A stretch of DNA of 64,000 nt, taken from positions 630,001 through 694,000 of the forward strand of contig NZ_CP041242.1 of the NCBI RefSeq assembly GCF_006547045.1. Reading direction: 5' to 3'. This DNA comes from Lysobacter alkalisoli. GTDB taxonomy: Bacteria > Pseudomonadota > Gammaproteobacteria > Xanthomonadales > Xanthomonadaceae. Positions 11,274 through 20,470 of this stretch are shown here, piece by piece. How positions within the stretch are numbered: the stretch's first letter is position 1; the number at the start of each line of letters is the position of its first letter. A model generated the notes under the pieces. It was not told the DNA's origin. It was given only the letters and a program-made list of their open reading frames with translations, and did no database searches. A program made the translations under genes and the position numbers.

Positions 11274-11891
11274 ATGGAGACTTTGAGCGGGCTCTTAGTA
11301 CACTTCTCGCTGGCCCTGCAGAATCACGAGTCGCCCGTGTCGGTTTTTCCAGAACAATTGCCAGCTCTCAACGAGGTCGATGCCGAGGCCCGCCACCTGT
11401 CGCTGGCGGTGTCGGGCTCGGAGCTGCATGGCAGCCTGTGCGGCTGGCTGGCTGGTGGTGGGGCACTGAAGCCTGACTGGCTTTCGCGGCTGCTGCTCGA
11501 TGACAGTCTGCCTGCCCCCGAGAAGGGCTCCGTGTTAGATCGCCTGGCCCGCGCCACCGAAACCCAGCTTGGCGACCGCGGCTTCGGCTTCGAGCTGCTG
11601 CTGCCCGACTCGGATGCCAACCTGGCCGAGCGCAGCGGCGCGCTGTTCGACTGGTGCCGCGGCTTCATCGGCGCGTTCGGCATGGCCACTGGTGCCGAGT
11701 CCTCTTTGTCCGAGGAGGGCCGGGAAGCATTGGCCGACCTGGCCCGCCTTGCCGCCGCCCAGGCGCAGGAGGACGGCGACGATTCCGACGAGGAAGCGCT
11801 GGTCGAGATCGAGGAGTTCGTGCGGGTGGCCACGCTGCTGCTGCACGGCGACTGCGTGCTGGCGGCGCAGCACCGGCAGCGGTTGAACTGA
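11274..11891 (+). CDS. ygfB: UPF0149 family protein YgfB
   Basis: The protein matches the YgfB/YecA (UPF0149) family: SGSELHGSLCGWLAGGG near the N-terminus, DWCRGFIGAFGMA in the middle and EFVRVATLLLHGDC at the end. In gammaproteobacteria ygfB sits next to pepP and near zapA, as here. The molecular function is poorly defined; in Pseudomonas a regulatory role has been reported for the homologue. The start is uncertain: ATG 11274 gives 205 residues, while GTG 11337 gives 184, closer to xanthomonad homologues. The segment between the two starts shows no conserved motif. Confidence 0.88.
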   Translation: METLSGLLVHFSLALQNHESPVSVFPEQLPALNEVDAEARHLSLAVSGSELHGSLCGWLAGGGALKPDWLSRLLLDDSLPAPEKGSVLDRLARATETQLGDRGFGFELLLPDSDANLAERSGALFDWCRGFIGAFGMATGAESSLSEEGREALADLARLAAAQAQEDGDDSDEEALVEIEEFVRVATLLLHGDCVLAAQHRQRLN

Positions 11892-11906
11892 CGCACTGGC
11901 CTGTCG

Positions 11907-13232
11907 ATGCAGAAGCCCCTGAGTATTCCCAACAAGAACCACGTACGTCGGCGCAGGCAACTGATGCGCATGGCGGGCGAGGATGCGATCCTGGTGCTGC
12001 CGGCCGCCGCCGAGCGCATCCGCAGCCGCGATACCCACTACCCGTATCGACAGGACTCTGACCTCCAGTATCTGACCGGCTTTCCCGAGCCCGAGGCGGT
12101 GCTGGTATTGGTGCCGGGCCGCCGCCACGGCGAGGCGCTGCTGTTCTGCCGCGAACGCGACCCCGAGCGCGAGGGCTGGGATGGTCCGCGTCATGGCCCG
12201 GAGGGCGCGGTGGAGGCCTTCGACTTCGACGATGCCTATCCGATTGGCGACCTCGACGACATCCTGCCCGGCCTGCTGGAAGGACGTACCCGCGTCTACT
12301 ACCACTTCGGTCGCGACCAGGAGTTCGACCTCAAACTGATCGGCTGGGTCAACCGGGTGCGCGCGCAGGTGCGGCATGGCGCGCAGCCCCCGCACGAGTT
12401 CCTCGAACTCGGCCACCTGCTCGACGAGATGCGGCTGTTCAAGGACCGCGACGAACTGCGGCTGATGCAACGCGCCGCCGACATCAGTGTGCGTGCGCAC
12501 GAAGCGGCAATGCGCGCGGTGCGCCCCGGCATGCACGAGTACCAACTGCAGGCGGAGCTGGAGCGGGTGTTTCGCAGCCACGACGCCGAGCCGGCCTACG
12601 GCAGCATCGTCGGTGCCGGTGCCAATGCCTGTGTGCTGCACTACGTCGCCAACAAGGGCCCGATATGCGACGGCGACCTGGTGTTGATCGATGCCGGCGC
12701 CGAGTACCGGGGTTATGCAGCGGACATCACCCGCACTTTCCCCGCCAACGGCCGCTTCACGAAGGAGCAGCGCCTGCTGCACGACCTGGTGGGTGATGCG
12801 CAAGCCGCGGCGCTGGCCCAGGCCCGGCCCGGCGTGCCGTATGAAGCCGGCCACGAAGCTGCGGTGGAAACCCTGACCGAGGGTTTGCTGCGACTCGGCC
12901 TGCTCAAGGGCAGCCTTCGAAAGAACATCGCCGATGGCAGCTACAAGCGCTACTACCGGCACAAGACCGGACACTGGATCGGCCTGGACGTGCACGACGT
13001 CGGCGAATACCGCATCGACGGCGAATCGCGCCTGCTCGAGCCGGGGATGGTGTTCACCATCGAACCCGGCCTTTACGTTTCACCCGACGACACCCACGTG
13101 GCGGCGAAATGGCGCGGCATCGGCATCCGCACCGAGGACGACGTGCTGGTCACGAAGGACGGGCACAAGGTGCTCACCGATGGCCTGGCGCGCAGCGCGG
13201 ACGAGATCGAGGCGCTGATGGAGGCGCGCTGA
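11907..13232 (+). CDS. pepP: Xaa-Pro aminopeptidase P
   Basis: This 441-residue enzyme of the M24B metallopeptidase family removes N-terminal residues that precede proline. The N-terminal aminopeptidase P domain begins PNKNHVRRRRQLM; the pita-bread domain carries all five metal ligands, in VLIDAGAEYRGYAADITR (two Asp, about residues 260-275), HWIGLDVHDVGEY (His), FTIEPGLYV (Glu) and GIRTEDDVLV (Glu). It is 15 bases downstream of ygfB on the same strand, the conserved ygfB-pepP order. In other gammaproteobacteria ubiH follows; here a convergent pepQ does. Confidence 0.96.
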   Translation: MQKPLSIPNKNHVRRRRQLMRMAGEDAILVLPAAAERIRSRDTHYPYRQDSDLQYLTGFPEPEAVLVLVPGRRHGEALLFCRERDPEREGWDGPRHGPEGAVEAFDFDDAYPIGDLDDILPGLLEGRTRVYYHFGRDQEFDLKLIGWVNRVRAQVRHGAQPPHEFLELGHLLDEMRLFKDRDELRLMQRAADISVRAHEAAMRAVRPGMHEYQLQAELERVFRSHDAEPAYGSIVGAGANACVLHYVANKGPICDGDLVLIDAGAEYRGYAADITRTFPANGRFTKEQRLLHDLVGDAQAAALAQARPGVPYEAGHEAAVETLTEGLLRLGLLKGSLRKNIADGSYKRYYRHKTGHWIGLDVHDVGEYRIDGESRLLEPGMVFTIEPGLYVSPDDTHVAAKWRGIGIRTEDDVLVTKDGHKVLTDGLARSADEIEALMEAR

Positions 13233-13250
13233 CTGCACCGGAGTCGGACC

Positions 13251-13362
13251 CGTAGCCCGGGTAAGGCGAAGCCGCACTCGGGAACCGGTGAGTCCATCCG
13301 CCCAATCCGGGCAGGTTTTGCCACCTTCGTCCCGGGTGCGGCTCCGCCTTACCCGGGCTACG
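13251..13362. repeat. REP-like inverted repeat between pepP and pepQ
   Basis: The arms gtagcccgggtaaggcg-aagccgca-ctcggga and tcccgggtgcggctccgccttacccgggctac are inverted copies separated by about 45 bases. This is a REP/BIME-type palindromic pair between two convergent genes and may double as a bidirectional transcription barrier. Confidence 0.75.
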
Positions 13363-13398
13363 AAGCTCCGGCTGGCGTATTCCCAGCCGGCGCAGCGA

Positions 13399-14736
13399 TC
13401 AGGCGGCGGCTGCAAATGCCTCGCGGGTCAGGTTCTCCGGCTCGCCGTCGGTGCATACCACATCATCCTCGATGCGGATGCCGCCGTAGGGCTTCAACGC
13501 CTCGACCTTGTCCCAGTTCACCGCGTCGGCGTGACCATTCTTCTTCACTTCGTCGAGCAGCATGTCGATGAAGTAGATCCCCGGCTCGATGGTGACCGCC
13601 ATGCCCGGTTCCAGCATCCGGGTCAGGCGCAGGTAGGGGTGGCCAGCGGGTTTGTCGATGCTGCCGCCGCTGTCGCTGGCGGCGAATCCGGCCACGTCGT
13701 GCACCTGCAGGCCGATGCCATGGCCGATGCCGTGTGGGAAGAACGCGCTGCTGACCCCGGTCTCCAGCGCCGTCTCCGGCGACACCTTCAACACGCCCGC
13801 GTCGCGCAGGATGCCGGCCAGCGCGAGGTGGGCGTCGATATGGATCCGTTTGTAGTCTGTGCCGGCGCGGACCTGGTCGCACATCTTCCGCTGCGCGGCG
13901 TCGACGGCGTCGATCAATGCCTGGAATTCGCCGCCGGTGTCGGTGGCATAGCTGCGGGTGATGTCGCTGGCGTAGCCGGCATGGCTGGCGCCGGCGTCGA
14001 TCAGGAAGCTGCGGATGTCCTTCGGCGGCAGCCGGTCGCGCTCGGTGTAGTGCAGGATCGCGCCGTGCTCGTTGAGGGCGACGATGTTGCTGTAGGGCAG
14101 GTCGTTGGCGTCCTGGCGCGCGGCCTGGCAGTAGGCCAGGTGGATGCCGAATTCGCTGGCGCCGGCGCGGAAGGCGCGCTCGGCAGCGCGGTGCGCATGC
14201 ACGCCGGTGCGGTTGGCCTCGCGCATCATCTCCACTTCGTACGGCGTCTTGAACGAGCGGTGGTAGTGCAGGTAGTCGAGCACCGGGGCCGGGTTGTTGG
14301 GCTTGTAGGCGCCGTACTTGCCAAGCGAGCTTTGCGGCTCACCGAGGATCGCGCAGCGCGTGGAGTTCTTCGGCAGGTGCTGCTGCGCATCGTTGGCATC
14401 GCGGATGATCTTGATGTCGAAATGCTCGACCCAATGGCCGTCCGGTGCTTCCGGCACCACGTGCCAGTAGTCGTGTGGCTGCAGGTATACGAGTTTCGGC
14501 TTGTGGCCCGGCGTGAATACCAGCCAACTGCCGGGGTTGCGGGTCAGCGGAGCCCAGGCCTTGAAGTGCGGGTTGACCGCATAGGGGTAGTCGCGGTCGT
14601 CGAAAGCCTGGTAGTGCAGGGTGCCGCTGGGCACGAGCAGATGGTCGAATCCACCCCGTTCCAATGCAGCGGTCGCGCGCTGCTGAACGATGTCGAGGTG
14701 CTGACGGTATAAGATCGACGGACTGGTCGCGGGCAT
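13399..14736 (-). CDS. pepQ: Xaa-Pro dipeptidase
   Basis: This 445-residue M24 metallopeptidase matches PepQ prolidase, a cytosolic enzyme hydrolysing dipeptides with C-terminal proline. The N-terminal region contains HYQAFDDRDYPYAVNPHFKAW, a PepQ signature that distinguishes it from PepP. The catalytic domain has the five ligands in FLIDAGASHAGYASDITRSY, GHGIGLQVHDVAGF, VTIEPGIYF and GGIRIEDDVV. It is convergent with pepP, and its start codon is only 12 bases from that of the divergent sensor gene at 14749, so the two promoters must overlap the coding starts or lie within the neighbouring gene. Confidence 0.95.
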   Translation of the reverse strand: MPATSPSILYRQHLDIVQQRATAALERGGFDHLLVPSGTLHYQAFDDRDYPYAVNPHFKAWAPLTRNPGSWLVFTPGHKPKLVYLQPHDYWHVVPEAPDGHWVEHFDIKIIRDANDAQQHLPKNSTRCAILGEPQSSLGKYGAYKPNNPAPVLDYLHYHRSFKTPYEVEMMREANRTGVHAHRAAERAFRAGASEFGIHLAYCQAARQDANDLPYSNIVALNEHGAILHYTERDRLPPKDIRSFLIDAGASHAGYASDITRSYATDTGGEFQALIDAVDAAQRKMCDQVRAGTDYKRIHIDAHLALAGILRDAGVLKVSPETALETGVSSAFFPHGIGHGIGLQVHDVAGFAASDSGGSIDKPAGHPYLRLTRMLEPGMAVTIEPGIYFIDMLLDEVKKNGHADAVNWDKVEALKPYGGIRIEDDVVCTDGEPENLTREAFAAAA

Positions 14737-14748
14737 GGAGGATGTCTC

Positions 14749-17466
14749 TTGGGAAAGCCAAGGGATTCTGACGGATTCTCATCGATCACGCAGGTGCCAC
14801 CGGTCCCGGGCTCATTCAGTCGCTGGAGCGTCTGGCTGCCGAGCCTGGCCGCGCTGTTGCTGGGCCTGATGCCGACGTTATGGGTGTCGAAGCTGCAGCT
14901 GGATAAGATCCGCACCGAACGCGATGAGGCGTTCAGCAAGCTGGCCGAGCGCAGCGAAGTGGCGGTGCTGTCGCAGCTGCGCAGCTGCGGGTTGCTGGTG
15001 CGCTCGTTGCAGAGCCTGTACCTGACCTCGGAAGCGGTGAGTGACGAGGATTTCCAGAACCTCTACGCCAATCTGAAGCCGCGCCGGCATCTGCCGAGCC
15101 TGCAGGCGCTGGCCTATTCCGAGTTGCGTTCGCACCCCACGGGCCCGAGTTTCATCACCACCCTGGTGGCGCCACGAGCCGGCAACGAATCGCTGCTGGG
15201 GCTGGATATTTCCACCCAGCCCCCCAACCTGCGCGCGGCCGAACTGTCACGCGATACCGACGAAGTGGTGATGTCGGCGCCGTTTCCTCTGGTCCAGTTC
15301 GAGGGTGGCGGCGGGCCGGGCGAAGGCGTGACCCTGCGCCTGCCGTTCTTCTCCGCCGGTCCGCCGCCCGCCAACATCCAGGAGCGACGCCAGCGCATCG
15401 TCGGTTCGCTGGCGGTCTCGTTCCATGCCGGCAGCCTGATCGAGTGGGCGTTGCCGGCTGCCACGCTGCGCGACCTGCACGTCGCGGTGGAGGATGTCAG
15501 CGGTTCCGTCCCGGTGCTGCTGTACGACTCGCACCCTGCGCTGACGACGGCCATCGAGCGGGATCCGGCCCGGGTCGGCCAGGACAGCGGGCGGCTCGGG
15601 GATGGCCGTGCGATCCGCACCTCCGATATTGGCTACGGGGGGCGGATCTGGCGGATTCGCGTGGCCGAGCTGGCGCCACCGGGTGCGGCTTCCCCCTGGG
15701 GCGACACGGCCCTGGTGCCTGGCCTGTTGATCAGTCTGCTGCTGGCGCTGCTGGTGGGTTCGCTGGCCGGGACCCACCGCCGCGCGCTGGACCGGGGCTG
15801 GCAGTTGAGCCGGCGCTACCGCGAGAGCAAGGAGCGCTTCCGCGCCCTCAACGAGCTGCTGCCCGCGCTGGTGATATTGGCCGAGGCCGGCAACGGGCGG
15901 ATCCGTTACGCCAACCAGGCAGCGCGCGACCGTCTCGGAGGCCGGGTCGGCGAGCGCAGCCTGTCGGACCTGTTCGAGGATGTCGAGCTTCAGGCACGGC
16001 TACAGGGTTCCGACCCGCATGGCTGTCAGGGGATCGAGGCGGTGCTGCGCACCGGGGAGGCCCGGCGCTTCTGGGCCAGCGTATCGATCAAGCCGGTCGA
16101 ACTCGATGGCCGGCAGATGCTGCTGATGGTGGCCAGCGACATCTCCGAACAGCGCCAGTTGACCGAGCTGCTGAGTTACCAGGCCAGCCATGACGCCCTG
16201 ACCGAGCTGTACAACCGCCGCGAATTCGAGCGTCGGCTCGCCCGTGCGCTTGGCGCTGCCGGCAGGAACGGGACGGTCGGCGCGCTGTTCTACATCGATC
16301 TGGACCAGTTCAAGCTGATCAACGACACCTCCGGTCATATCGCCGGCGACCAGCTGCTGGTGCAGTTGGCGATGATCATGCGCGAGCTGTTGCGCGCCGA
16401 TGACGTGCTGGCACGGCTTGGGGGCGACGAATTCGGCGTGCTGGTCGCCGATGTCCATGATCGCGCCAGCGCCGAACAGTTGGGTGAGCGCATCCGCCGC
16501 CACATCGACGGCTATGTGTTCGTCTGGGAGCAGCGTTCCTACACCATCACGGCCAGTATCGGCGTGGTGATGATCGAGCATGCCGAGGCCACTCTCGACG
16601 ATCTGCTGGCGCAGGCCGATACCGCCTGCTACATCGCCAAGGAAAGCGGCCGCAACCGCGTTCACCTCTATTCGGCGCAGGACGACGACGCGACCCGCCG
16701 CGAGAGCGAGATGGAGTGGGCCAATCGTCTGCGCTGGGCGATCGACGAACAGCAACTGATGCTCAAGTACCAGGAGGTCCGGCCGTTGGCCGCGCCGCAG
16801 GGCGCCGGGGTCAGGCTTGAGATCCTGCTGCGGTTCCGCGGCGAGGACGGGCGGCAGACGATGCCCGGTGCCTTCCTGCCCGCGGCCGAGCGCTACGGGC
16901 TGATGCCGATGATCGACCGCTGGGTAATCGATACCGTGATCGCCAATTTCGATCGATTGCATCCGGACGGCGCCGCCCTGGAAATGGCGACCATCAATCT
17001 GTCCGGTGCCAGCATCGAGGATGAAACCCTCGCCGACCATATCCTCGACCTGCTCGAACGGCACCAGGTCGACCCGTCCAGGGTCTGTTTCGAGATCACC
17101 GAAACCGTTGCGGTGCGCAACCTGTCACCGGTAGTGCGTTTGATCGAGCGTTTGCATAGGGTCGGTTGCAGTTTCGCGCTGGACGACTTCGGCGCCGGCA
17201 TGTCCTCGTTCGGCTATCTGAAGAACCTGCCGGTCGATTTCATCAAGATCGACGGCAGTTTCATCCGCGACATGCTGGACGACCCGATGAGCGAGGCGAT
17301 CGTGCGTGCGATCAGCGATATCGGCCACCGTCGCGGCCTGAAGGTGGTGGCCGAATGGGTCGACGACGAGCGGATCGCCCGCGCCCTGGTCGAACTGGGC
17401 GTGGATTACGGCCAGGGATTCGCGTTGCACAGGCCGCAGACCGTGATGTTCCATCGCGGTGGATGA
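14749..17466 (+). CDS. CHASE-like/PAS/GGDEF/EAL cyclic-di-GMP protein
   Basis: This 905-residue inner-membrane protein has a transmembrane helix at about 28-46, a periplasmic CHASE-type region (about 75-300), a second transmembrane helix (about 322-342, PGLLISLLLALLVGSLAG), a PAS domain (about 365-480), GGDEF (about 490-645, motif LARLGGDEFGVLV near 560) and EAL (about 660-905). In the EAL domain the motif reads EILLRF and the loop DDFGAGMSSFGYLKNLPVDF is present, so phosphodiesterase activity is plausible. The start is a TTG at 14749 preceded by a good ribosome-binding site (ggagg at 14737-14741). The first-domain name rests on position and rough pattern only. Confidence 0.88.
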   Translation: MGKPRDSDGFSSITQVPPVPGSFSRWSVWLPSLAALLLGLMPTLWVSKLQLDKIRTERDEAFSKLAERSEVAVLSQLRSCGLLVRSLQSLYLTSEAVSDEDFQNLYANLKPRRHLPSLQALAYSELRSHPTGPSFITTLVAPRAGNESLLGLDISTQPPNLRAAELSRDTDEVVMSAPFPLVQFEGGGGPGEGVTLRLPFFSAGPPPANIQERRQRIVGSLAVSFHAGSLIEWALPAATLRDLHVAVEDVSGSVPVLLYDSHPALTTAIERDPARVGQDSGRLGDGRAIRTSDIGYGGRIWRIRVAELAPPGAASPWGDTALVPGLLISLLLALLVGSLAGTHRRALDRGWQLSRRYRESKERFRALNELLPALVILAEAGNGRIRYANQAARDRLGGRVGERSLSDLFEDVELQARLQGSDPHGCQGIEAVLRTGEARRFWASVSIKPVELDGRQMLLMVASDISEQRQLTELLSYQASHDALTELYNRREFERRLARALGAAGRNGTVGALFYIDLDQFKLINDTSGHIAGDQLLVQLAMIMRELLRADDVLARLGGDEFGVLVADVHDRASAEQLGERIRRHIDGYVFVWEQRSYTITASIGVVMIEHAEATLDDLLAQADTACYIAKESGRNRVHLYSAQDDDATRRESEMEWANRLRWAIDEQQLMLKYQEVRPLAAPQGAGVRLEILLRFRGEDGRQTMPGAFLPAAERYGLMPMIDRWVIDTVIANFDRLHPDGAALEMATINLSGASIEDETLADHILDLLERHQVDPSRVCFEITETVAVRNLSPVVRLIERLHRVGCSFALDDFGAGMSSFGYLKNLPVDFIKIDGSFIRDMLDDPMSEAIVRAISDIGHRRGLKVVAEWVDDERIARALVELGVDYGQGFALHRPQTVMFHRGG

Positions 17467-17634
17467 GGTGAACACGGGAGTCATCCCGGCGGAACCACGG
17501 CCACCGGCTTCCGGCAGACTGCTGGCGTGCTCTGGCCGTCCATTGGATGACCGCAACGCATCCGGGGCTTCAGCGCGAGATTTCTCCCCGGGCCCGGCCT
17601 GCCGGCTTGCCCGGGTTTCCGCGCGGGCAAGCGG

Positions 17635-17994
17635 TCAGGCGTGACGGCGCTGGTTGTTCGTGGCGAGCCAGTCGCGCAGCCTGTGCAACTGGCTGTCGAG
17701 CAGGGTGATGAAGCGGAATCCAGCCCATACCTGTCCGGGTGCGCTGGCGCGGTCCTGCCAGAGCAGATGCGCCCCAGCCTCGATCGTGCCGGAGGCGCCG
17801 GGGCCGAGGTTGAAGCGGAACTGGTACAGCGCATCGTCGACCAGCGGCGAGTGGGCGATCAGCAGCATGCCGCTTTCCGACAGGTTGCCGACCCGACCGA
17901 CGCCCATGTCGGTCATGGAATCGGTGACCAGGATCGTGCCACGCACGCGCTGGCGCTGGGCGCGACGGAACTCCCTGGGCGATGTTGAACTCAC
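17635..17994 (-). CDS. PilZ domain protein
   Basis: This 119-residue single-domain protein carries the PilZ cyclic-di-GMP-binding signature: an arginine-rich RxxxR region (REFRRAQRQRV, residues 8-18), followed by GNLSESGMLL, the N/DxSxxG motif. It is predicted to be a cytosolic cyclic-di-GMP receptor. The start is a GTG at 17994 that overlaps the stop of the upstream DUF1631 gene by 4 bases (GTGA), which indicates translational coupling and a shared task. The frame is open further upstream, but that sequence lies inside the DUF1631 gene. Confidence 0.9.
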   Translation of the reverse strand: MSSTSPREFRRAQRQRVRGTILVTDSMTDMGVGRVGNLSESGMLLIAHSPLVDDALYQFRFNLGPGASGTIEAGAHLLWQDRASAPGQVWAGFRFITLLDSQLHRLRDWLATNNQRRHA

Positions 17995-20294
17995 GAAGTG
18001 GCTCCCTGCGGTCGGTCCGGCATGCCGGCGAAGTTGCGTAGCGCGCTCAGCGTGGCCTGCCAGGCGCGATCGATGAGGTGGCCGCGATCGGCGGTGACGA
18101 TGCGGGCCTGCTCCTGTGCCATCAGCCGCGACACCTGGTCCAGCGATTGTTCGTCGACGCGCTGGCCGCGCTGGTTGACGAACAGCATGCGGTCGGTGAC
18201 GGTGCTGAACCAGGCGATCCGGCGGCGGACCATGTCGCCCTGCTGGTTCAGCACGAACTCCATCCAGGTGCCGAACGGCAACGTGCGCAGATGTTCGTAG
18301 CAGGCCTGTTCGCGTGGATTGCGCGGCGGCACCGGTGTGCCCTGCGGAGTACCGGCGTCGTCGCCCAGCCGCACGTGCGACTTGAGCTTCATGACCAGTT
18401 CGGTGCGTGATGTCGGGTTCTCGGTTTCGTCGTCGTGCCCGCGGGCAAGGTGGCGGGCGATCTGCGCGGCTTCGCCCGGGTGGTAGCCGACCTGGGCCAG
18501 CGCCTGCCCGATCTCGGCTTCCAGCCCTTCCGGCGGCGCACCGCCAGTGCCGGAGGTGGCCAGGATGGAGGTCATTCCGGCGTACTGCGCCCATTCCTCC
18601 GAGTCCTCGCCATGGCGCAGCAGGGTCAGGGTCAGCACGTCGGCCCAGGCCTGTTCGAGCAGGCGTTGGATGAAACGTGGAAGCTGCAGTCCCGCCACGG
18701 CCTGCGCGATCGTGTCGGCGGAGCGGCGTCGGGCCACGATCAGCTTTTCCTTGCCGCGCGCTGCCTCGACATGGCGGCGCTCGCTCAGTTCCGCCTTGCG
18801 GGCCAGCTGCTGCAGATGGCCCTGCAATGAAGTGTTCGCGGTCTCGAAGACCGCCTCGTCGCCCTGGTAGTTGCGGACCACGTGTTCGACGGCTTGTCGC
18901 AACTGCCGTTCCAGGCGTGGATCGCCGTCGTCCTCGGCCATCCAGCGGGCGCCGGCCTCGGCGACGGTGTTGAGCAGCTGCCGTGCCGGGTGCTGATGGC
19001 GGACCAGGAAGGCGCGGTCGAGCAGGGCCAGGCGCAGCAGCGGTACCTGCAGGCGTTCGAGCAGGCTGTGGCTGGTGGTGCCTTCGCGCAGCTCGCGGCC
19101 GATTTCGGTGAACAGCAGGCCGAGCAGCTCGAAGGTGTCCTCGTCTTCGTTCGACAGCCGTGTGGCCCGGCCATGTTGTTGCCGGCCCCGGGCCAGCAGC
19201 GCCCGCTTGAGATCGGCGATGGTGCGTGGCTTTTGCTCGGCAGGCGACAGGGCGTCCTGCTGGGCGGCCAGCGCGGCGACCAGGTCGGGTGTCGGCAGCG
19301 GTACCTGCTCCGGCGCACCGGCGGCCGGATGCGCTTTTTCGAGAGCTTCGCGGCGGCTGGACAGCAGTTCCTGCAGCGCCTGGTAGTCGGCGTTGTCGTC
19401 AGTCTCATCGCCGCCGCTGCCGGTTTCCTCGCCGGCCTGGCCCCACCAGTGCGTATGCGGCCGCTGCGAGGCCGGCGCAAGCGGCTGCGGTGGCCTGCGC
19501 CGGCGCGGCGGTGGTGCCACGGCCTCGGGCTCGTGTTCCTGCGCGGGCGCGTGGGTGTGCTCTTCAACCTGTTCAGCGGGCCGCGCCCGCAGCGGCACAT
19601 AGGACAGGCCGGGCAGGATGTTCTCGCGCGCCAACAATGCGTTCATCGCCTCTGCCAGCTGCGAGTAGCCATTCATCGTGTGGTGGTTGAAGCTTTCGAA
19701 AAGCAGCAGCCGGGCTTCCGGTTCGAGCTGGAGCACGCGACTGGATTCGGCCAGCAGTCGGCACAGCTGGCGCGGACCGACCGGCAGGTGGCTGGCATCG
19801 AACGCCGGCGCACCGGCAAGCACGCCGAAACGCTGGCCGAGCAGCATCAGCGGCAGGCCCGATCGCGACTCGTGGCGGGTGGCGATCGCGTCGAGGACGT
19901 TGTCCTCGCTGACCTCGGCATCGTCGACCAGGCGCAACTCGTCAAGGCCCGGATCGGAGTCTGCCTCGGCGCTGCCGGTGGCCGGCACGCGGATGGAGGC
20001 CAGTGCCGCTTCCAGCGCGCCAAGAAAGCGCGGTTGCAGTTCGCCGCGGTGCAGCCGGACCCGCCGCAGGGCCTCGAAATGGTCGGCTTGCCGCGCGGGG
20101 TTGCGGGCCTGTTCGGCCAGCTTGAACAGTTGCTTCTCGAAATCGCCGAGCGTGTTCTCGAGTTGCCGGCCAAGGTTCTCCGCGGTCAGGGCGTACAGCC
20201 GCTCCAATGCCGTTCGCACCCGCCGCGGCAGATCGGCAGAGGCGAGATTCCAGGCAGAGGGTGGTGTGGCGTTGGAGTCCAATCTGGCTGACAT
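17991..20294 (-). CDS. DUF1631 family protein
   Basis: This 767-residue protein resembles the long DUF1631 family of xanthomonads and pseudomonads. The function is not established. It has no signal peptide or transmembrane segment and is rich in charged helices. The middle (about 230-330) is a low-complexity Pro/Glu/Arg linker. The C-terminal part contains RRRIAWFSTVTDRMLFVNQRG, a PilZ-like or SH3-like beta segment, then QARIVTADRGHLIDRAW. In related organisms DUF1631 genes neighbour PilZ genes; here they overlap by 4 bases. A link to cyclic-di-GMP-controlled behaviour is inferred from that coupling. Confidence 0.82.
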   Translation of the reverse strand: MSARLDSNATPPSAWNLASADLPRRVRTALERLYALTAENLGRQLENTLGDFEKQLFKLAEQARNPARQADHFEALRRVRLHRGELQPRFLGALEAALASIRVPATGSAEADSDPGLDELRLVDDAEVSEDNVLDAIATRHESRSGLPLMLLGQRFGVLAGAPAFDASHLPVGPRQLCRLLAESSRVLQLEPEARLLLFESFNHHTMNGYSQLAEAMNALLARENILPGLSYVPLRARPAEQVEEHTHAPAQEHEPEAVAPPPRRRRPPQPLAPASQRPHTHWWGQAGEETGSGGDETDDNADYQALQELLSSRREALEKAHPAAGAPEQVPLPTPDLVAALAAQQDALSPAEQKPRTIADLKRALLARGRQQHGRATRLSNEDEDTFELLGLLFTEIGRELREGTTSHSLLERLQVPLLRLALLDRAFLVRHQHPARQLLNTVAEAGARWMAEDDGDPRLERQLRQAVEHVVRNYQGDEAVFETANTSLQGHLQQLARKAELSERRHVEAARGKEKLIVARRRSADTIAQAVAGLQLPRFIQRLLEQAWADVLTLTLLRHGEDSEEWAQYAGMTSILATSGTGGAPPEGLEAEIGQALAQVGYHPGEAAQIARHLARGHDDETENPTSRTELVMKLKSHVRLGDDAGTPQGTPVPPRNPREQACYEHLRTLPFGTWMEFVLNQQGDMVRRRIAWFSTVTDRMLFVNQRGQRVDEQSLDQVSRLMAQEQARIVTADRGHLIDRAWQATLSALRNFAGMPDRPQGATS

Positions 20295-20470
20295 GCCCTG
20301 TGTGCCCAGGCCGGGTGAGATGGGTGGCGGCAGTCCGCCGGTATCGAGGCCCCGGCCCGGGCTTCCGCGGGGCCTCTCGCTCCCGGATCTTGAAGCCGAG
20401 CCTGAACTCTAGGAACGTCAGACGCAAGCCGGGCAGGACAGGCAGGGGCGGTTGGCCGACCGTCGTACGG

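Noticed and set aside
6433-11286. Long plus-strand open frames (704 and 906 codons) opposite the propeller/GGDEF/EAL gene
   Set aside because: They are antisense to a gene with clear domains in order, have no recognisable motifs and reflect high-GC shadow frames.
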